DNA of 64,000 bases from Bermanella sp047628755 (GTDB lineage: Bacteria > Pseudomonadota > Gammaproteobacteria > Pseudomonadales > Oceanobacteraceae). The DNA is taken from NCBI GenBank assembly GCA_047628755.1, contig JBLHVV010000001.1, positions 1 through 64,000 of the forward strand. The letters are read 5' to 3'. Shown here piece after piece: positions 16,513-25,852 of this stretch (its first letter is position 1; each line of letters begins with the position of its first letter). The notes beneath the pieces are model-generated. The model made no database searches. It was given only the letters and a program-made list of their open reading frames with translations, and had not been told where the DNA came from. The translations under genes and the position numbers were made by a program.

Positions 16513-16983
16513 GTGAATATAAATTTGACTCTTATCGGCCAGATCATCGCCTTCGCTTTTTTCGTTGCATTCTGCATAAAATTTGTTTGGCCACCGCTAA
16601 TCAATGCTATGGAAGAACGTGCAAAGAAAATTGCGGATGGTTTGGATGCTGCTAATCGTGCGGAACGTGATTTGAAATTGGCTCAAGAAAAAGCCGGTTC
16701 ACAATTACGCGAAGCCAAAGAGCAAGCGGCCCAGATCATTGAGCAAGCCAACAAACGCGCAAGCCAAGTGATTGATGAAGCGAAAGATTTAGCTCATCAA
16801 GAAGGCGATCGTATTAAAGTGGCTGCTCAAGCAGAAATTGATCAAGAAGTTAACCGTGCAAAAGAAACTTTGCGTAGCCAAGTTTCAGCTCTTGCTGTTG
16901 CCGGTGCTTCTAAAATCCTGGAAACCTCAATTGACTTAGAGAAGCATAACGCTCTTCTAGACCAATTGGCGAATGAGCTATAA
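16513..16983 (+). CDS. atpF: ATP synthase Fo subunit b
   Basis: Subunit b dimers form the peripheral stalk. The 156-residue protein starts at a GTG with GAGGAA upstream, has one N-terminal membrane segment (about 5-25), the conserved FVWPPLINAMEER turn, and a long Ala/Glu/Lys-rich coiled coil to the end. Length matches E. coli AtpF. It lies 12 bp before atpH. Confidence 0.96.
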   Translation: MNINLTLIGQIIAFAFFVAFCIKFVWPPLINAMEERAKKIADGLDAANRAERDLKLAQEKAGSQLREAKEQAAQIIEQANKRASQVIDEAKDLAHQEGDRIKVAAQAEIDQEVNRAKETLRSQVSALAVAGASKILETSIDLEKHNALLDQLANEL

Positions 16984-16995
16984 GCGAGGTTTACC

Positions 16996-17532
16996 ATGGC
17001 TGAACTTTCAACATTGGCTCGTCCATACGCGAAAGCAGCCTTCCAAGCCGCTGTAGACGCTGGCGAATTACAAGCATGGTCAGACATGCTTGTAACCGTT
17101 AGCAACGTAGTTCAAAACGAAGAAATAGTCAGAGTACTGGCCAGTCCTTCGTTAACTGGACAACAGCAAGCTCAGACATTGATCGATGTTTGTGGTGACA
17201 AATTAAACGCTTCTGGGCAAAACCTAGTGAGTGTTTTAGCGGAAAACAAACGTATTTCGCTGTTCCCACACATTTTAGAGCAATTCGAGCACTTGAAGGC
17301 GGAGCTAGAGAAAGCAATAGATGTAGATATCATCTCAGCTTTTGAAGTAAGCGACGAATCCAAGCAAAAATTAACTGACGCTCTCAAAGCAAAACTTGCT
17401 AAAGACGTACGTGTAACTATTTCTGTTGATTCAACATTAGTAGGTGGAGCCATCATCCGTGCGGGTGATTTGGTTATCGACGGCACTGTTCGTGGCAAGT
17501 TGGCTAAGTTAGCCTCAGCAATGAACTCCTGA
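16996..17532 (+). CDS. atpH: ATP synthase F1 subunit delta
   Basis: Subunit delta joins the peripheral stalk to the top of the alpha3beta3 head. The 178-residue protein begins MAELSTLARPYAKAAF, the standard OSCP/delta opening, has an all-helical N-domain to about 105, and ends with the VDSTLVGGAIIRAGD motif that docks on subunit b. It is 16 bp upstream of atpA in the canonical order. Confidence 0.96.
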   Translation: MAELSTLARPYAKAAFQAAVDAGELQAWSDMLVTVSNVVQNEEIVRVLASPSLTGQQQAQTLIDVCGDKLNASGQNLVSVLAENKRISLFPHILEQFEHLKAELEKAIDVDIISAFEVSDESKQKLTDALKAKLAKDVRVTISVDSTLVGGAIIRAGDLVIDGTVRGKLAKLASAMNS

Positions 17533-17548
17533 GTTTATAGGGACAAAT

Positions 17549-19093
17549 ATGCAACAGCTAAATCCTAGCGAAATAAGCGAAGTGATTAAGAAGCGCATCG
17601 ACAGTCTCGATGTGTCTTCAGAAGCACGTACCGAAGGAACAATAGTTTCTGTAGCCGACGGTATTGTGCGTATTCACGGTCTTGCCGACGTAATGTACGG
17701 CGAAATGATTGAATTTGACGGCGGTCTATTCGGAATGGCTCTTAACTTAGAGCAAGATTCTGTAGGCGCGATCGTTATGGGTGATTACTTACCACTACAA
17801 GAAGGCCAGAAGGCTCGTTGTACTGGTCGTATCCTTGAAGTGCCAACGGGTCCTGAATTATTAGGTCGTGTTGTCGATGCTCTTGGTAACCCAATTGATG
17901 GTAAAGGTCCAATCGAAGCATCTTCTTCTACTCCGGTAGAACGTGTTGCTCCAGGCGTAATCTCTCGTAAGAGTGTTGATCAGCCTGTACAAACTGGTTA
18001 CAAATCAGTTGATGCGATGGTACCTGTTGGTCGTGGTCAGCGTGAGCTAATCATTGGCGATCGCCAAACTGGTAAAACAGCTTTAGCAATCGACGCGATC
18101 ATCAACCAAAAAGACTCTGGTATTAAATGTGTATACGTTGCTATCGGTCAGAAGCAATCTTCAATTGCGAACGTTGTTCGTAAATTAGAAGAGCATGGCG
18201 CAATGGAAAATACCATTATCGTAGCCGCTTCTGCATCAGAACCTGCTTCTATGCAGTTCATCTCGCCTTACGCGGGTTGTGCAATGGGTGAATATTTCCG
18301 TGACCGCGGCGAAGACGCACTAATCGTATATGACGATTTGACTAAACAAGCTTGGGCTTACCGTCAAATTTCATTGCTATTGAAACGTCCTCCTGGTCGT
18401 GAAGCTTATCCTGGCGATGTATTTTACTTGCACTCTCGTTTATTAGAGCGTGCGGCACGTGTAAATGCTGATTACGTTGAACAGTTCACCAACGGTGAAG
18501 TGAAAGGTAAGACCGGTTCTTTAACGGCGTTACCAATCATCGAAACACAAGGTGGCGATGTATCGGCTTTCGTACCAACAAACGTAATTTCGATTACAGA
18601 CGGTCAGATCTTCTTAGAAACTAACCTTTTCAACTCAGGTATCCGTCCAGCTATGAACGCTGGTATTTCGGTATCTCGTGTGGGTGGTTCAGCTCAAACT
18701 AAGATCATCTCTAAACTTGGTGGTGGTATTCGTATCGCACTGGCTCAGTACCGTGAATTAGCGGCTTTCGCAGCGTTTGCATCTGACCTAGATGAAGCAA
18801 CTCGTGCGCAGCTTGAGCATGGTAAAACTGTTACTGAGTTAATGAAGCAGAAGCAGTACTCGCCAATGTCTGTAGCGGAAATGGCAATTATGCTTTTCTC
18901 AGCGAACGAAGGTCATCTAAAAGATGTAGCAATAGAAAAAGTTGGAGCGTTTGAAGCTTCATTACTTTCTTTTGCTCACGCAGAGTTCAAAGATCTTGTT
19001 GATCTTATCAATGGCGCTGGCAAATACGGCGACGATGAGAAAAATGGTCTTAAAGACTTACTTGAGAAATTTAAGGCAACTCAAACTTACTAA
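17549..19093 (+). CDS. atpA: ATP synthase F1 subunit alpha
   Basis: Alpha is the non-catalytic nucleotide-binding subunit of the F1 hexamer. At 514 residues it is full length, with the P-loop GDRQTGKT at 170-177, the FISPYAGCAMGEYFRD segment and the arginine-finger region VSRVGGSAQ. The N-terminal delta-docking segment MQQLNPSEISEVIKKRI is intact. It lies 16 bp after atpH and 50 bp before atpG. Confidence 0.98.
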   Translation: MQQLNPSEISEVIKKRIDSLDVSSEARTEGTIVSVADGIVRIHGLADVMYGEMIEFDGGLFGMALNLEQDSVGAIVMGDYLPLQEGQKARCTGRILEVPTGPELLGRVVDALGNPIDGKGPIEASSSTPVERVAPGVISRKSVDQPVQTGYKSVDAMVPVGRGQRELIIGDRQTGKTALAIDAIINQKDSGIKCVYVAIGQKQSSIANVVRKLEEHGAMENTIIVAASASEPASMQFISPYAGCAMGEYFRDRGEDALIVYDDLTKQAWAYRQISLLLKRPPGREAYPGDVFYLHSRLLERAARVNADYVEQFTNGEVKGKTGSLTALPIIETQGGDVSAFVPTNVISITDGQIFLETNLFNSGIRPAMNAGISVSRVGGSAQTKIISKLGGGIRIALAQYRELAAFAAFASDLDEATRAQLEHGKTVTELMKQKQYSPMSVAEMAIMLFSANEGHLKDVAIEKVGAFEASLLSFAHAEFKDLVDLINGAGKYGDDEKNGLKDLLEKFKATQTY

Positions 19094-19143
19094 GCTTTAT
19101 GCTTAGTTCGTTAGCCGAGCTAGATAATTAGGGGGCAGTCGTT

Positions 19144-20004
19144 ATGGCAGTCGGAAAAGAGATAAAGCAGAAGATCGGCAGTATTCAAAATACGCAAAAG
19201 ATCACTTCTGCAATGGAAATGGTAGCAGCATCGAAAATGCGTAAAGCGCAAGATCGTATGCAGTCTGGCCGTCCATATGCAGAAAAGATCCGTGCGGTAG
19301 TGGGCCATATGGCCAGCGCTACGAGCGAATATCGTCATAGTTATCTGCAAGAGCGAGAAGTGCGACGCGTTGGTTACATCGTAGTTACTTCTGATCGCGG
19401 CTTATGTGGTGGTTTGAACACCAATTTGCTTCGTAGCTTAGTAAAAGAGATGAAAACCTTCCACAACGACAATGTCGAAGTGGATATTTGTGCCATTGGC
19501 CAAAAAGGTGTGTCTTTTTTCAATAGTTACGGTGGCAATGTTGTTGCAGCCAAAACTCACATGGGTGATGCGCCAGAAATTAACGATTTGATCGGTAGTG
19601 TTAAGGTGATGTTAGATGCATTTGATAGTGGTGAAGTAGACCGCTTGTATCTAGCAAGTAACGTATTCGTTAACACCATGACGCAACAACCAACCGTTAA
19701 ACAACTTTTACCGTTGGAAGCTGTGGAAGATGATGAGTTAGGTGCCCACTGGGATTACATCTACGAACCAGATGCCGAGCAACTACTTGGTGAAATACTG
19801 CTTAGATATATCGAATCTCAGGTATATCAGTCAGTTGTGGAAAATACGGCATGTGAAATGGCAGCACGTATGTTGGCCATGAAAGCGGCCACCGACAACG
19901 CAGGTGATTTCATTAAGGACTTGAACTTGTTGTATAACAAGGCTCGTCAAGCAGCTATTACCCAAGAGATTTCAGAAATCTGTAGTGGCGCTGCAGCGGT
20001 ATAA
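19144..20004 (+). CDS. atpG: ATP synthase F1 subunit gamma
   Basis: Gamma is the central rotating shaft that couples the c-ring to the beta catalytic sites. The 286-residue protein has the long N-terminal helix with IKQKIGSIQNTQKIT and MVAASKMRKAQ, the SDRGLCGGLN motif, and the C-terminal helix ending YNKARQAAITQEISEI. Length and ends match the family. GGGGGCAG precedes the ATG. Confidence 0.98.
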   Translation: MAVGKEIKQKIGSIQNTQKITSAMEMVAASKMRKAQDRMQSGRPYAEKIRAVVGHMASATSEYRHSYLQEREVRRVGYIVVTSDRGLCGGLNTNLLRSLVKEMKTFHNDNVEVDICAIGQKGVSFFNSYGGNVVAAKTHMGDAPEINDLIGSVKVMLDAFDSGEVDRLYLASNVFVNTMTQQPTVKQLLPLEAVEDDELGAHWDYIYEPDAEQLLGEILLRYIESQVYQSVVENTACEMAARMLAMKAATDNAGDFIKDLNLLYNKARQAAITQEISEICSGAAAV

Positions 20005-20039
20005 GCTTGCAGATTTAAGGTTTATTAGAGGATTTAACA

Positions 20040-21437
20040 ATGAGTAGCGGAAAGGTCGTACAGATCATCGGTGCCGTAATTGACGTGGAATTCCCACGTG
20101 ATTCCGTGCCTAAAATATATGACGCGCTTAAAGTTGAAGGCGGAGAAATTACGCTTGAAGTTCAACAACAGCTAGGTGACGGTATTGTTCGTACCATCGC
20201 CATGGGTTCTACAGAAGGCCTAAAGCGCGGATTAATTGCAGAAAACACAAATGGACCTATTCAAGTACCGGTTGGTATTGAAACATTAGGTCGCATCATG
20301 GACGTTCTAGGACGTCCAATTGATGAATGTGGTCCAATCGGTGAAAAAGAAGTAGCTTCTATTCACCGTAAGCCCCCTTCATTTGCTGAACAGTCCATGT
20401 CTTCAGATTTGCTTGAGACTGGTATCAAAGTAATCGATCTAGTTTGCCCATTCGCTAAGGGTGGTAAAGTAGGTTTGTTCGGTGGTGCTGGTGTTGGTAA
20501 AACTGTAAACATGATGGAATTGATCAACAACATTGCAAAAGCACACTCAGGTTTATCTGTGTTTGCTGGTGTTGGTGAGCGTACTCGTGAAGGTAACGAT
20601 TTCTACTACGAAATGGCTGAGTCAGGGGTTGTTAACCTAGAAGACAAAGTTAAATCGAAAGTAGCGATGGTTTACGGACAAATGAATGAGCCTCCAGGTA
20701 ACCGTTTACGCGTAGCGTTAACAGGTCTAACTATGGCTGAGAAATTCCGTGACGATGGTAAAGACGTTCTACTTTTCGTAGATAACATTTATCGTTATAC
20801 ACTTGCCGGAACTGAAGTATCTGCATTGCTAGGCCGTATGCCATCAGCGGTAGGTTACCAGCCAACTCTTGCAGAAGAGATGGGTGTACTTCAAGAGCGT
20901 ATTACCTCTACTAAGAAGGGATCTATCACTTCTGTGCAAGCGGTATACGTTCCTGCAGATGATATGACGGATCCAAGCCCAGCAACAACATTTGCTCACT
21001 TAGATTCAACTGTATCTTTGTCTCGTGACATCGCTTCTAAAGGTATTTACCCTGCAATTGATCCATTAGATTCAACTTCACGTCAGTTGGATCCATTGGT
21101 AATTGGCCAAGAACATTACGACATTGCTCGTGGCGTTCAGACTGTATTGCAGCGTTATAAAGAACTTAAAGACATTATCGCCATACTGGGTATGGACGAA
21201 TTGTCTGAAGAAGATAAGTTAATAGTGACTCGTGCACGTAAGATCGAGAAATTCTTATCTCAGCCTTTCTTCGTAGCTGAAATCTTCACTGGTGCCCCAG
21301 GTAAGTACGTATCGTTGAAAGAAACGCTGCGTGGCTTTAAAGGATTACTTGAAGGCGAATTCGATACTCTGCCAGAACAAGCGTTCTACATGGTAGGTAC
21401 CATCGACGAAGCAATTGAGAAGGCTAAAAACCTTTAA
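20040..21437 (+). CDS. atpD: ATP synthase F1 subunit beta
   Basis: Beta carries the three catalytic ATP sites. The 465-residue protein has the P-loop GGAGVGKT (148-155), the catalytic GER (E180, R181), the FVDNIYRYT Walker B segment and the DELSEEDK part of the DELSEED lever. Everything needed for catalysis is present. GAGG lies before the ATG and atpC follows after 14 bp. Confidence 0.98.
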   Translation: MSSGKVVQIIGAVIDVEFPRDSVPKIYDALKVEGGEITLEVQQQLGDGIVRTIAMGSTEGLKRGLIAENTNGPIQVPVGIETLGRIMDVLGRPIDECGPIGEKEVASIHRKPPSFAEQSMSSDLLETGIKVIDLVCPFAKGGKVGLFGGAGVGKTVNMMELINNIAKAHSGLSVFAGVGERTREGNDFYYEMAESGVVNLEDKVKSKVAMVYGQMNEPPGNRLRVALTGLTMAEKFRDDGKDVLLFVDNIYRYTLAGTEVSALLGRMPSAVGYQPTLAEEMGVLQERITSTKKGSITSVQAVYVPADDMTDPSPATTFAHLDSTVSLSRDIASKGIYPAIDPLDSTSRQLDPLVIGQEHYDIARGVQTVLQRYKELKDIIAILGMDELSEEDKLIVTRARKIEKFLSQPFFVAEIFTGAPGKYVSLKETLRGFKGLLEGEFDTLPEQAFYMVGTIDEAIEKAKNL

Positions 21438-21451
21438 TAGGAGAAATAGCT

Positions 21452-21880
21452 ATGGCTAGAACGGTTCATTGCGACATCGTTAGTGCTGAAGAGGCTATCT
21501 TCTCTGGCTTGGTTGAAGTATTAGTGGCGGCTGGTGTATCAGGTGACTTAGGCATATTGCCTGGTCACGCTGCACTGCTAACCTCAATTCAATCAGGTCC
21601 TGTCCGTATTAAAAAACAGGGCGGTGAAGAAGAAATCTTCTTTGTATCAGGCGGTTTTTTAGAAGTTCAGCCAAACTCAGTAACTGTATTAGCAGATACT
21701 GTAGTGAGAGCTGATAACATCGACGAAGCAGCTGCGCTTGAAGCGCAAAAGCATGCTCAGCATGCACTTGAAAATCAAAGCGGTGATTTTGATTATTCTC
21801 GTGCAGCAGCTCAGCTAGCGGAAGCATCTGCACAGATTCGTACTCTGCAGCAAATCCGTCAAAAACTAGGTAAACGTTAA
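21452..21880 (+). CDS. atpC: ATP synthase F1 subunit epsilon
   Basis: Epsilon binds the gamma shaft and can inhibit ATP hydrolysis. The 142-residue protein has the beta-sandwich N-domain with GDLGILPGHAALLT (about 31-44) and the two-helix C-domain rich in Ala and Gln. It is the last gene of the operon; a terminator begins about 34 bp after the stop. Confidence 0.97.
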   Translation: MARTVHCDIVSAEEAIFSGLVEVLVAAGVSGDLGILPGHAALLTSIQSGPVRIKKQGGEEEIFFVSGGFLEVQPNSVTVLADTVVRADNIDEAAALEAQKHAQHALENQSGDFDYSRAAAQLAEASAQIRTLQQIRQKLGKR

Positions 21881-22384
21881 TTTCTAATTAGAAACTAACC
21901 CAACCTTAGAAAACCCCGTTCTTGATTTTACATTTACATGTGAATATGAAGTACGGGATTTTTTTTGCCTATAGAAGGGCCTTAGGCTTTTTAAAATATA
22001 GACAAGATTAAGAAGTAAATAATAGATGTAAGATCAAACAATGAACACGATCAGTTATTGCGAGGCGGTAAATATTTAAAACTCCAAATTAGAATAATTA
22101 TTTAGCACTTTATAAACTCCGAAAAAATTCTGTTAATAGTTAATAATTAATAGACCAAGCAATTGATTTATAACGTTATATTCTAAATTAAAAGGTAAGT
22201 TAGTTTATAATTTCTACTATAAATAGCACTTACACAAGGATTACCCACTATTTAGGTCAAGTATGTTTCGATAATTTTAAGTGCGTAAACCTCTAAAATT
22301 TATTATCATGCCGCGCTGAATCTAGATCATCCAAATGATGTTCGTATTTGGGATCGTTGATTAACCCGTATTTTGAGAATAATG
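21881..22384. other. 504-bp non-coding region between atpC and an outer-membrane-type gene
   Basis: Apart from the atp terminator (21914-21967), the stretch is very AT-rich and contains no frame longer than a few codons. I see no clear promoter with both hexamers and no repeat or RNA-gene signature. Its length upstream of a surface-protein gene could hold regulatory sites, but none is identified. Confidence 0.5.
21914..21967 (+). terminator. Terminator of the atp operon
   Basis: CCCGTTCTT (about 21915-21922) pairs with AAGTACGGG (to 21957) with one mismatch, across an AT-rich, partly self-pairing loop, followed by T9. It ends the nine-gene operon. Confidence 0.75.
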
Positions 22385-23203
22385 ATGAAATTTAATTTTA
22401 GTTTACTGGCAATGCTTTTTTGCCTAAGTGCCCTTGTACCATCTGCATATGCAGAAGGTGGTATTCACGATAAAGGTTCTATTTATGTGTTTTGGGGTTG
22501 GAACCGCAGCCAATATTCTAAATCGGATATCCACTTTAAAGGCAATGGCTACGATTTTACACTAAGTGACGTAACGGCAGCCGATCGTCAAACGGCTGTT
22601 GGTATCGATCCATACTTCCGCCCAGACGGTATTACGCTGCCACAGACCAACTTTAAGGTGGGTTATTTTATCGCTGATAACCTCGCGCTTTCATTTGGTG
22701 TTGATCATATGAAATACGTGATGGACCAAAATCAAATGGCCAAAATTGAAGGTTATATAACAGGAAGCGGTAACCCAGCATTTGATAAAACCTATGTTAA
22801 AGGCGAAAGAATAGATTTAAGCCAAGATGGGTTTTTAAAGTTTGAACATACAGATGGCCTTAACTACTTAAATCTAGAAATTAACCGCTTTGACGAGTTA
22901 TATCGCTTCAGTCCTGATTTCTCAATTTCGGCCGTAACGGGTGCAGGCGTTGGTATTTTAATGCCAAGAACTAATGTGACTTTATTTGATAAAAAGCGTC
23001 ATGATGAGTTTCATTTTGCCGGTTGGGGTACATCGGTTAAAGCGGGTATCGAATTTAATTACAAGCGCTTCTTTACTCGTACAGAAGTGAAATACGGTTA
23101 CATAGATATGCCAGACATTCGCACAACTGAAAGCAGTACAGACAAAGCATCTCAGCACTTTACGTTTACTGAATTAGATATGGTATTTGGTTACTACTTC
23201 TAA
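22385..23203 (+). CDS. Putative outer-membrane beta-barrel protein, function unknown
   Basis: This 272-residue protein starts best at the ATG at 22385, with GAG seven bases upstream; an ATG one codon earlier and a TTG at 22373 are alternatives. It has a classic signal peptide (about 1-23, ending SAYA), then alternating aromatic/hydrophobic strands and a C-terminal YYF, the aromatic end typical of outer-membrane barrels that use the BAM machinery. I do not recognise a named family. It lies alone between the atp operon and a convergent acyl-CoA dehydrogenase gene, with a shared terminator, so the neighbours give no clue to its job. A porin-like or structural barrel of 8-12 strands is plausible. 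Confidence 0.7.
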   Translation: MKFNFSLLAMLFCLSALVPSAYAEGGIHDKGSIYVFWGWNRSQYSKSDIHFKGNGYDFTLSDVTAADRQTAVGIDPYFRPDGITLPQTNFKVGYFIADNLALSFGVDHMKYVMDQNQMAKIEGYITGSGNPAFDKTYVKGERIDLSQDGFLKFEHTDGLNYLNLEINRFDELYRFSPDFSISAVTGAGVGILMPRTNVTLFDKKRHDEFHFAGWGTSVKAGIEFNYKRFFTRTEVKYGYIDMPDIRTTESSTDKASQHFTFTELDMVFGYYF

Positions 23204-23216
23204 TCACATTGGTCAG

Positions 23217-23257
23217 AAAAAAACCGCACTGGCTAAACTATCCAATGCGGTTTTTTT
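23217..23257. terminator. Bidirectional terminator between the barrel gene and the acyl-CoA dehydrogenase gene
   Basis: AAAAAACCGCA plus CTGG pairs with CCAATGCGGTTTTTTT (stem with a small mismatch), with an A-run before and T7 after. It separates two convergent genes. Confidence 0.88.
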
Positions 23258-23296
23258 ATATCTAAATTTTAATATAGAGTTACTGCACTAACAGAC

Positions 23297-24424
23297 TTAT
23301 AACGATGAAAATCGTTGTGTTTGATAGTCACTATTCCCAAACATAAGATCTATCATGGTCATTCGTTTAAAATAGTGGCCAATATCAAGTTCGTCGGTTA
23401 CACCAATGCCACCATGTATCTGTATGGTTTCTTGACCAACCTTACGTGAAGCTCTGCCCACCAGAGACTTCATTGCAGCTACAGCCTTTGAAGCTTCTAT
23501 GCCACCCTCATCGATTTTCAAAGCGGCCATTAGCACAATAGACTTTGCTTGCTGTTGCTCTATAAACATATCAGCCATGCGATGTTGTAATGCTTGGAAT
23601 TTAGAAATTGAGGTACCAAACTGCTTACGAGTCTTTGTATATTCAACGGTTTTAGCCGTAGCAATTTCCATTGCGCCTACAGCTTCGGCGCATACAGCAA
23701 GCGTAGCTCGATCTAGTACGGCTTCAATAGTAGGTAACGCACTTCCTTCAGTACCTAGTAGATTTTCAGTTGTGACATTTACATTGTTTAAACGTACTTC
23801 AGCAGCACGACCTCCGTCTTGGGTTCGATAGCTCTGAATATCCACACCTTCACTATCAGCATCCAAAATAAACAAAGAGATGCCGTCTTTGTTGTTAGTG
23901 TCGCCAGAAGTACGGGCAGATACAATTATTTTATTAGCAACAGGGGCATTCAACACCACTGCCTTATGGCCATTTAATACATATCCGCCTGCGGTTTTAT
24001 CGGCTGTTGTGGCAACATAGGCCAGATCATATCGGCTGTTAGGTTCTGCATAAGCAAATGCCAGTTGTAAGCTGCCATCCATAATGGCTCCAATCAAAGT
24101 TTCTTTTTGCTGAGTATTGCCAGCTTTAGAAATCAACCCACCACCAATGATGGCAGTGGCCAAGAATGGTTCTATTACGAGGCCTTTACCAAATTCTTCC
24201 ATCACAACCATAAGGTCGGCAGCACTGCCACCAAGGCCGCCATCATCTTCAGTAAAGGGAACCATTAACCAGCCAAGTTCAGCAAATAGTTTCCAATGAT
24301 CGGCACTGAACCCTAATTCACTTTTAACTAATTTTGCTCGGTCGTAAAAGTCGTAATCGTTTTGCACAAAGCGCGTAATGCTGTCTTGGAGCATTTGTTG
24401 CTCGTCAGATAAAGAAAAATCCAT
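23297..24424 (-). CDS. Acyl-CoA dehydrogenase, small-subunit type of a pair
   Basis: This FAD enzyme removes two hydrogens from the alpha-beta position of an acyl-CoA. I start at the ATG at 24424 (GGAG seven bases upstream), giving MDFSLSDEQQ and 375 residues; the longer open frame from 24523 has no such support and overlaps the upstream gene. The acyl-CoA dehydrogenase N-, middle and C-domains are visible, including TRKQFGTSISKFQALQHR and the C-terminal IHGGIGVTDE. It lies 74 bp after a second acyl-CoA dehydrogenase gene. Such pairs resemble PimC/PimD-type enzymes, where two unlike subunits form the active complex. The substrate is not visible. Confidence 0.88.
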   Translation of the reverse strand: MDFSLSDEQQMLQDSITRFVQNDYDFYDRAKLVKSELGFSADHWKLFAELGWLMVPFTEDDGGLGGSAADLMVVMEEFGKGLVIEPFLATAIIGGGLISKAGNTQQKETLIGAIMDGSLQLAFAYAEPNSRYDLAYVATTADKTAGGYVLNGHKAVVLNAPVANKIIVSARTSGDTNNKDGISLFILDADSEGVDIQSYRTQDGGRAAEVRLNNVNVTTENLLGTEGSALPTIEAVLDRATLAVCAEAVGAMEIATAKTVEYTKTRKQFGTSISKFQALQHRMADMFIEQQQAKSIVLMAALKIDEGGIEASKAVAAMKSLVGRASRKVGQETIQIHGGIGVTDELDIGHYFKRMTMIDLMFGNSDYQTQRFSSL

Positions 24425-24498
24425 AGTGTTCTCCAAATTGACCCTAAATACCAATGGGTCGTTAAAAATGGTCATTGTTATAGCTTGGTTATTTAACG

Positions 24499-25698
24499 CT
24501 ATAAACCCAATACAGCTTTGCAAATAATGTTCTTTTGTACTTCGTTACTGCCGCCATAAATAGTGGTCTTACGGTGATTGAAATAAAGTGGTGCGCTGTT
24601 AGCGGCAGATTTAGGACCAACTTGTCGGCCTGAAAACTCAGGGTCAAATTGTTCAGTTACAAATGGCACCGCGTAATAACCTGCTACTTCCATCTTTAAT
24701 TCATCAATAGCCTGATAAATTTCTGTGCCTTTGATTTTCAAAATGGATGATTCTGGACCAGGAGCCTTGCCGGTGCTGATAGCCGATAGAGTTCTTAACT
24801 CAGTATATTCCAGGGCTAGAAGATCAATTTCTATTTCAGCTACTTTGTGAGCAAAAATTGGATTGTCCATAAGGCTGGTGCCAAAGTCGTTAGTGTCAGA
24901 TGCCAGTAATTTAATTTTTTTAAGGACATCCTTACTTTTTGCTACCCCAGCAATACCAGTACGTTCATGAGTTAATAGGACTTTTGCATAGGTCCAGCCT
25001 TGGTTTTCTTCGCCAATTCGGTTTGCCTTTGGAACACGAACATTTTCAAAATGGACTTCGTTTACTTCACGGCGTTCATCTAACATATAGATAGGAGAAA
25101 CGGAGATACCAGGTGATGTCATATCGATTAAAACAAAGCTGATGGCTTGCTGGTTTTTAACCTCGGGAGCGCCTGTACGCACTAAGCAAAAAATCCAATC
25201 AGCAAATTGACCCAATGTGGTCCATGTTTTGGTACCATTTATTATGTAGTCTTCGCCATCAGATATGGCAGTAGTTTTTAAGGACGCTAAGTCAGAGCCT
25301 GCATTAGGCTCAGAATAGCCCTGACACCACCAAGTGTCGCTGTTCAGTATGCTGGGTAAAAATGTTTGTTTTTGCAGGTCTGTGCCATAAGTATAAATTA
25401 CAGGGGCTACCATACCTAAACCAAACGGGACTATTGCTGGAGCGCCAGCAACGGCACATTCGTTACCCCAGATGTATTTTTGAGTAGAGGTCCAACCTGT
25501 TCCACCATGCTCAACAGGCCAGTTAATAGCGGCCCATCCCTTATCGGCTAAAATTTTCTGCCAAACGATAAAGTCTTCTTTGTCCATATGAAGATCATTT
25601 TTTACTTTATGCGCCATATCTTTGGGCAATTTAGTATTAAGAAAATCACGGACTTCTTGCTGAAAGTTAAGTTCTGATTCTGAAAAATTCACGTTCAT
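24499..25698 (-). CDS. Acyl-CoA dehydrogenase, large-subunit type of a pair
   Basis: This is the upstream member of the pair. I choose the ATG at 25698 (GGGAA about eight bases before), giving MNVNFSESELNFQQ and 399 residues. Family segments include CQGYSEPNAGSDLASLKT and INGTKTWTTLGQFADW in the flavin and substrate domain, and YGGSNEVQKNIICKAVLG at the C-terminus. It resembles the pimeloyl-CoA dehydrogenase large subunit (PimC) more than the single-gene FadE type. It likely works with the next gene on medium-chain, dicarboxylic or branched acyl-CoA. A TrmB-type regulator lies 154 bp upstream on the same strand. Confidence 0.88.
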   Translation of the reverse strand: MNVNFSESELNFQQEVRDFLNTKLPKDMAHKVKNDLHMDKEDFIVWQKILADKGWAAINWPVEHGGTGWTSTQKYIWGNECAVAGAPAIVPFGLGMVAPVIYTYGTDLQKQTFLPSILNSDTWWCQGYSEPNAGSDLASLKTTAISDGEDYIINGTKTWTTLGQFADWIFCLVRTGAPEVKNQQAISFVLIDMTSPGISVSPIYMLDERREVNEVHFENVRVPKANRIGEENQGWTYAKVLLTHERTGIAGVAKSKDVLKKIKLLASDTNDFGTSLMDNPIFAHKVAEIEIDLLALEYTELRTLSAISTGKAPGPESSILKIKGTEIYQAIDELKMEVAGYYAVPFVTEQFDPEFSGRQVGPKSAANSAPLYFNHRKTTIYGGSNEVQKNIICKAVLGL

Positions 25699-25852
25699 GT
25701 TTGTTGTTCCCACTGACTGAAATCTAAACATCATTTAATGTTGTAAATACTGTATCAGTCATAAGAAAGGTTAAACATGACATCAAGGGTCAAGTTTAAT
25801 AACAACATCTGCAAACAAAGATTAATGGATTGATGGGTAATCAAAAGGTTTG

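Noticed and set aside
20095..20100. CACGTG core inside atpD as a second parS
   Set aside because: Flanks are TTCC/ATTC, not the GTTCC/GGAAC arms; the site is not a palindrome beyond the core.
25714..25761. TGACTGA and TCAGTCA arms before the acyl-CoA dehydrogenase pair
   Set aside because: The arms are 34 bp apart and lie at the start of the gene leader; they are too short and distant for a confident operator.
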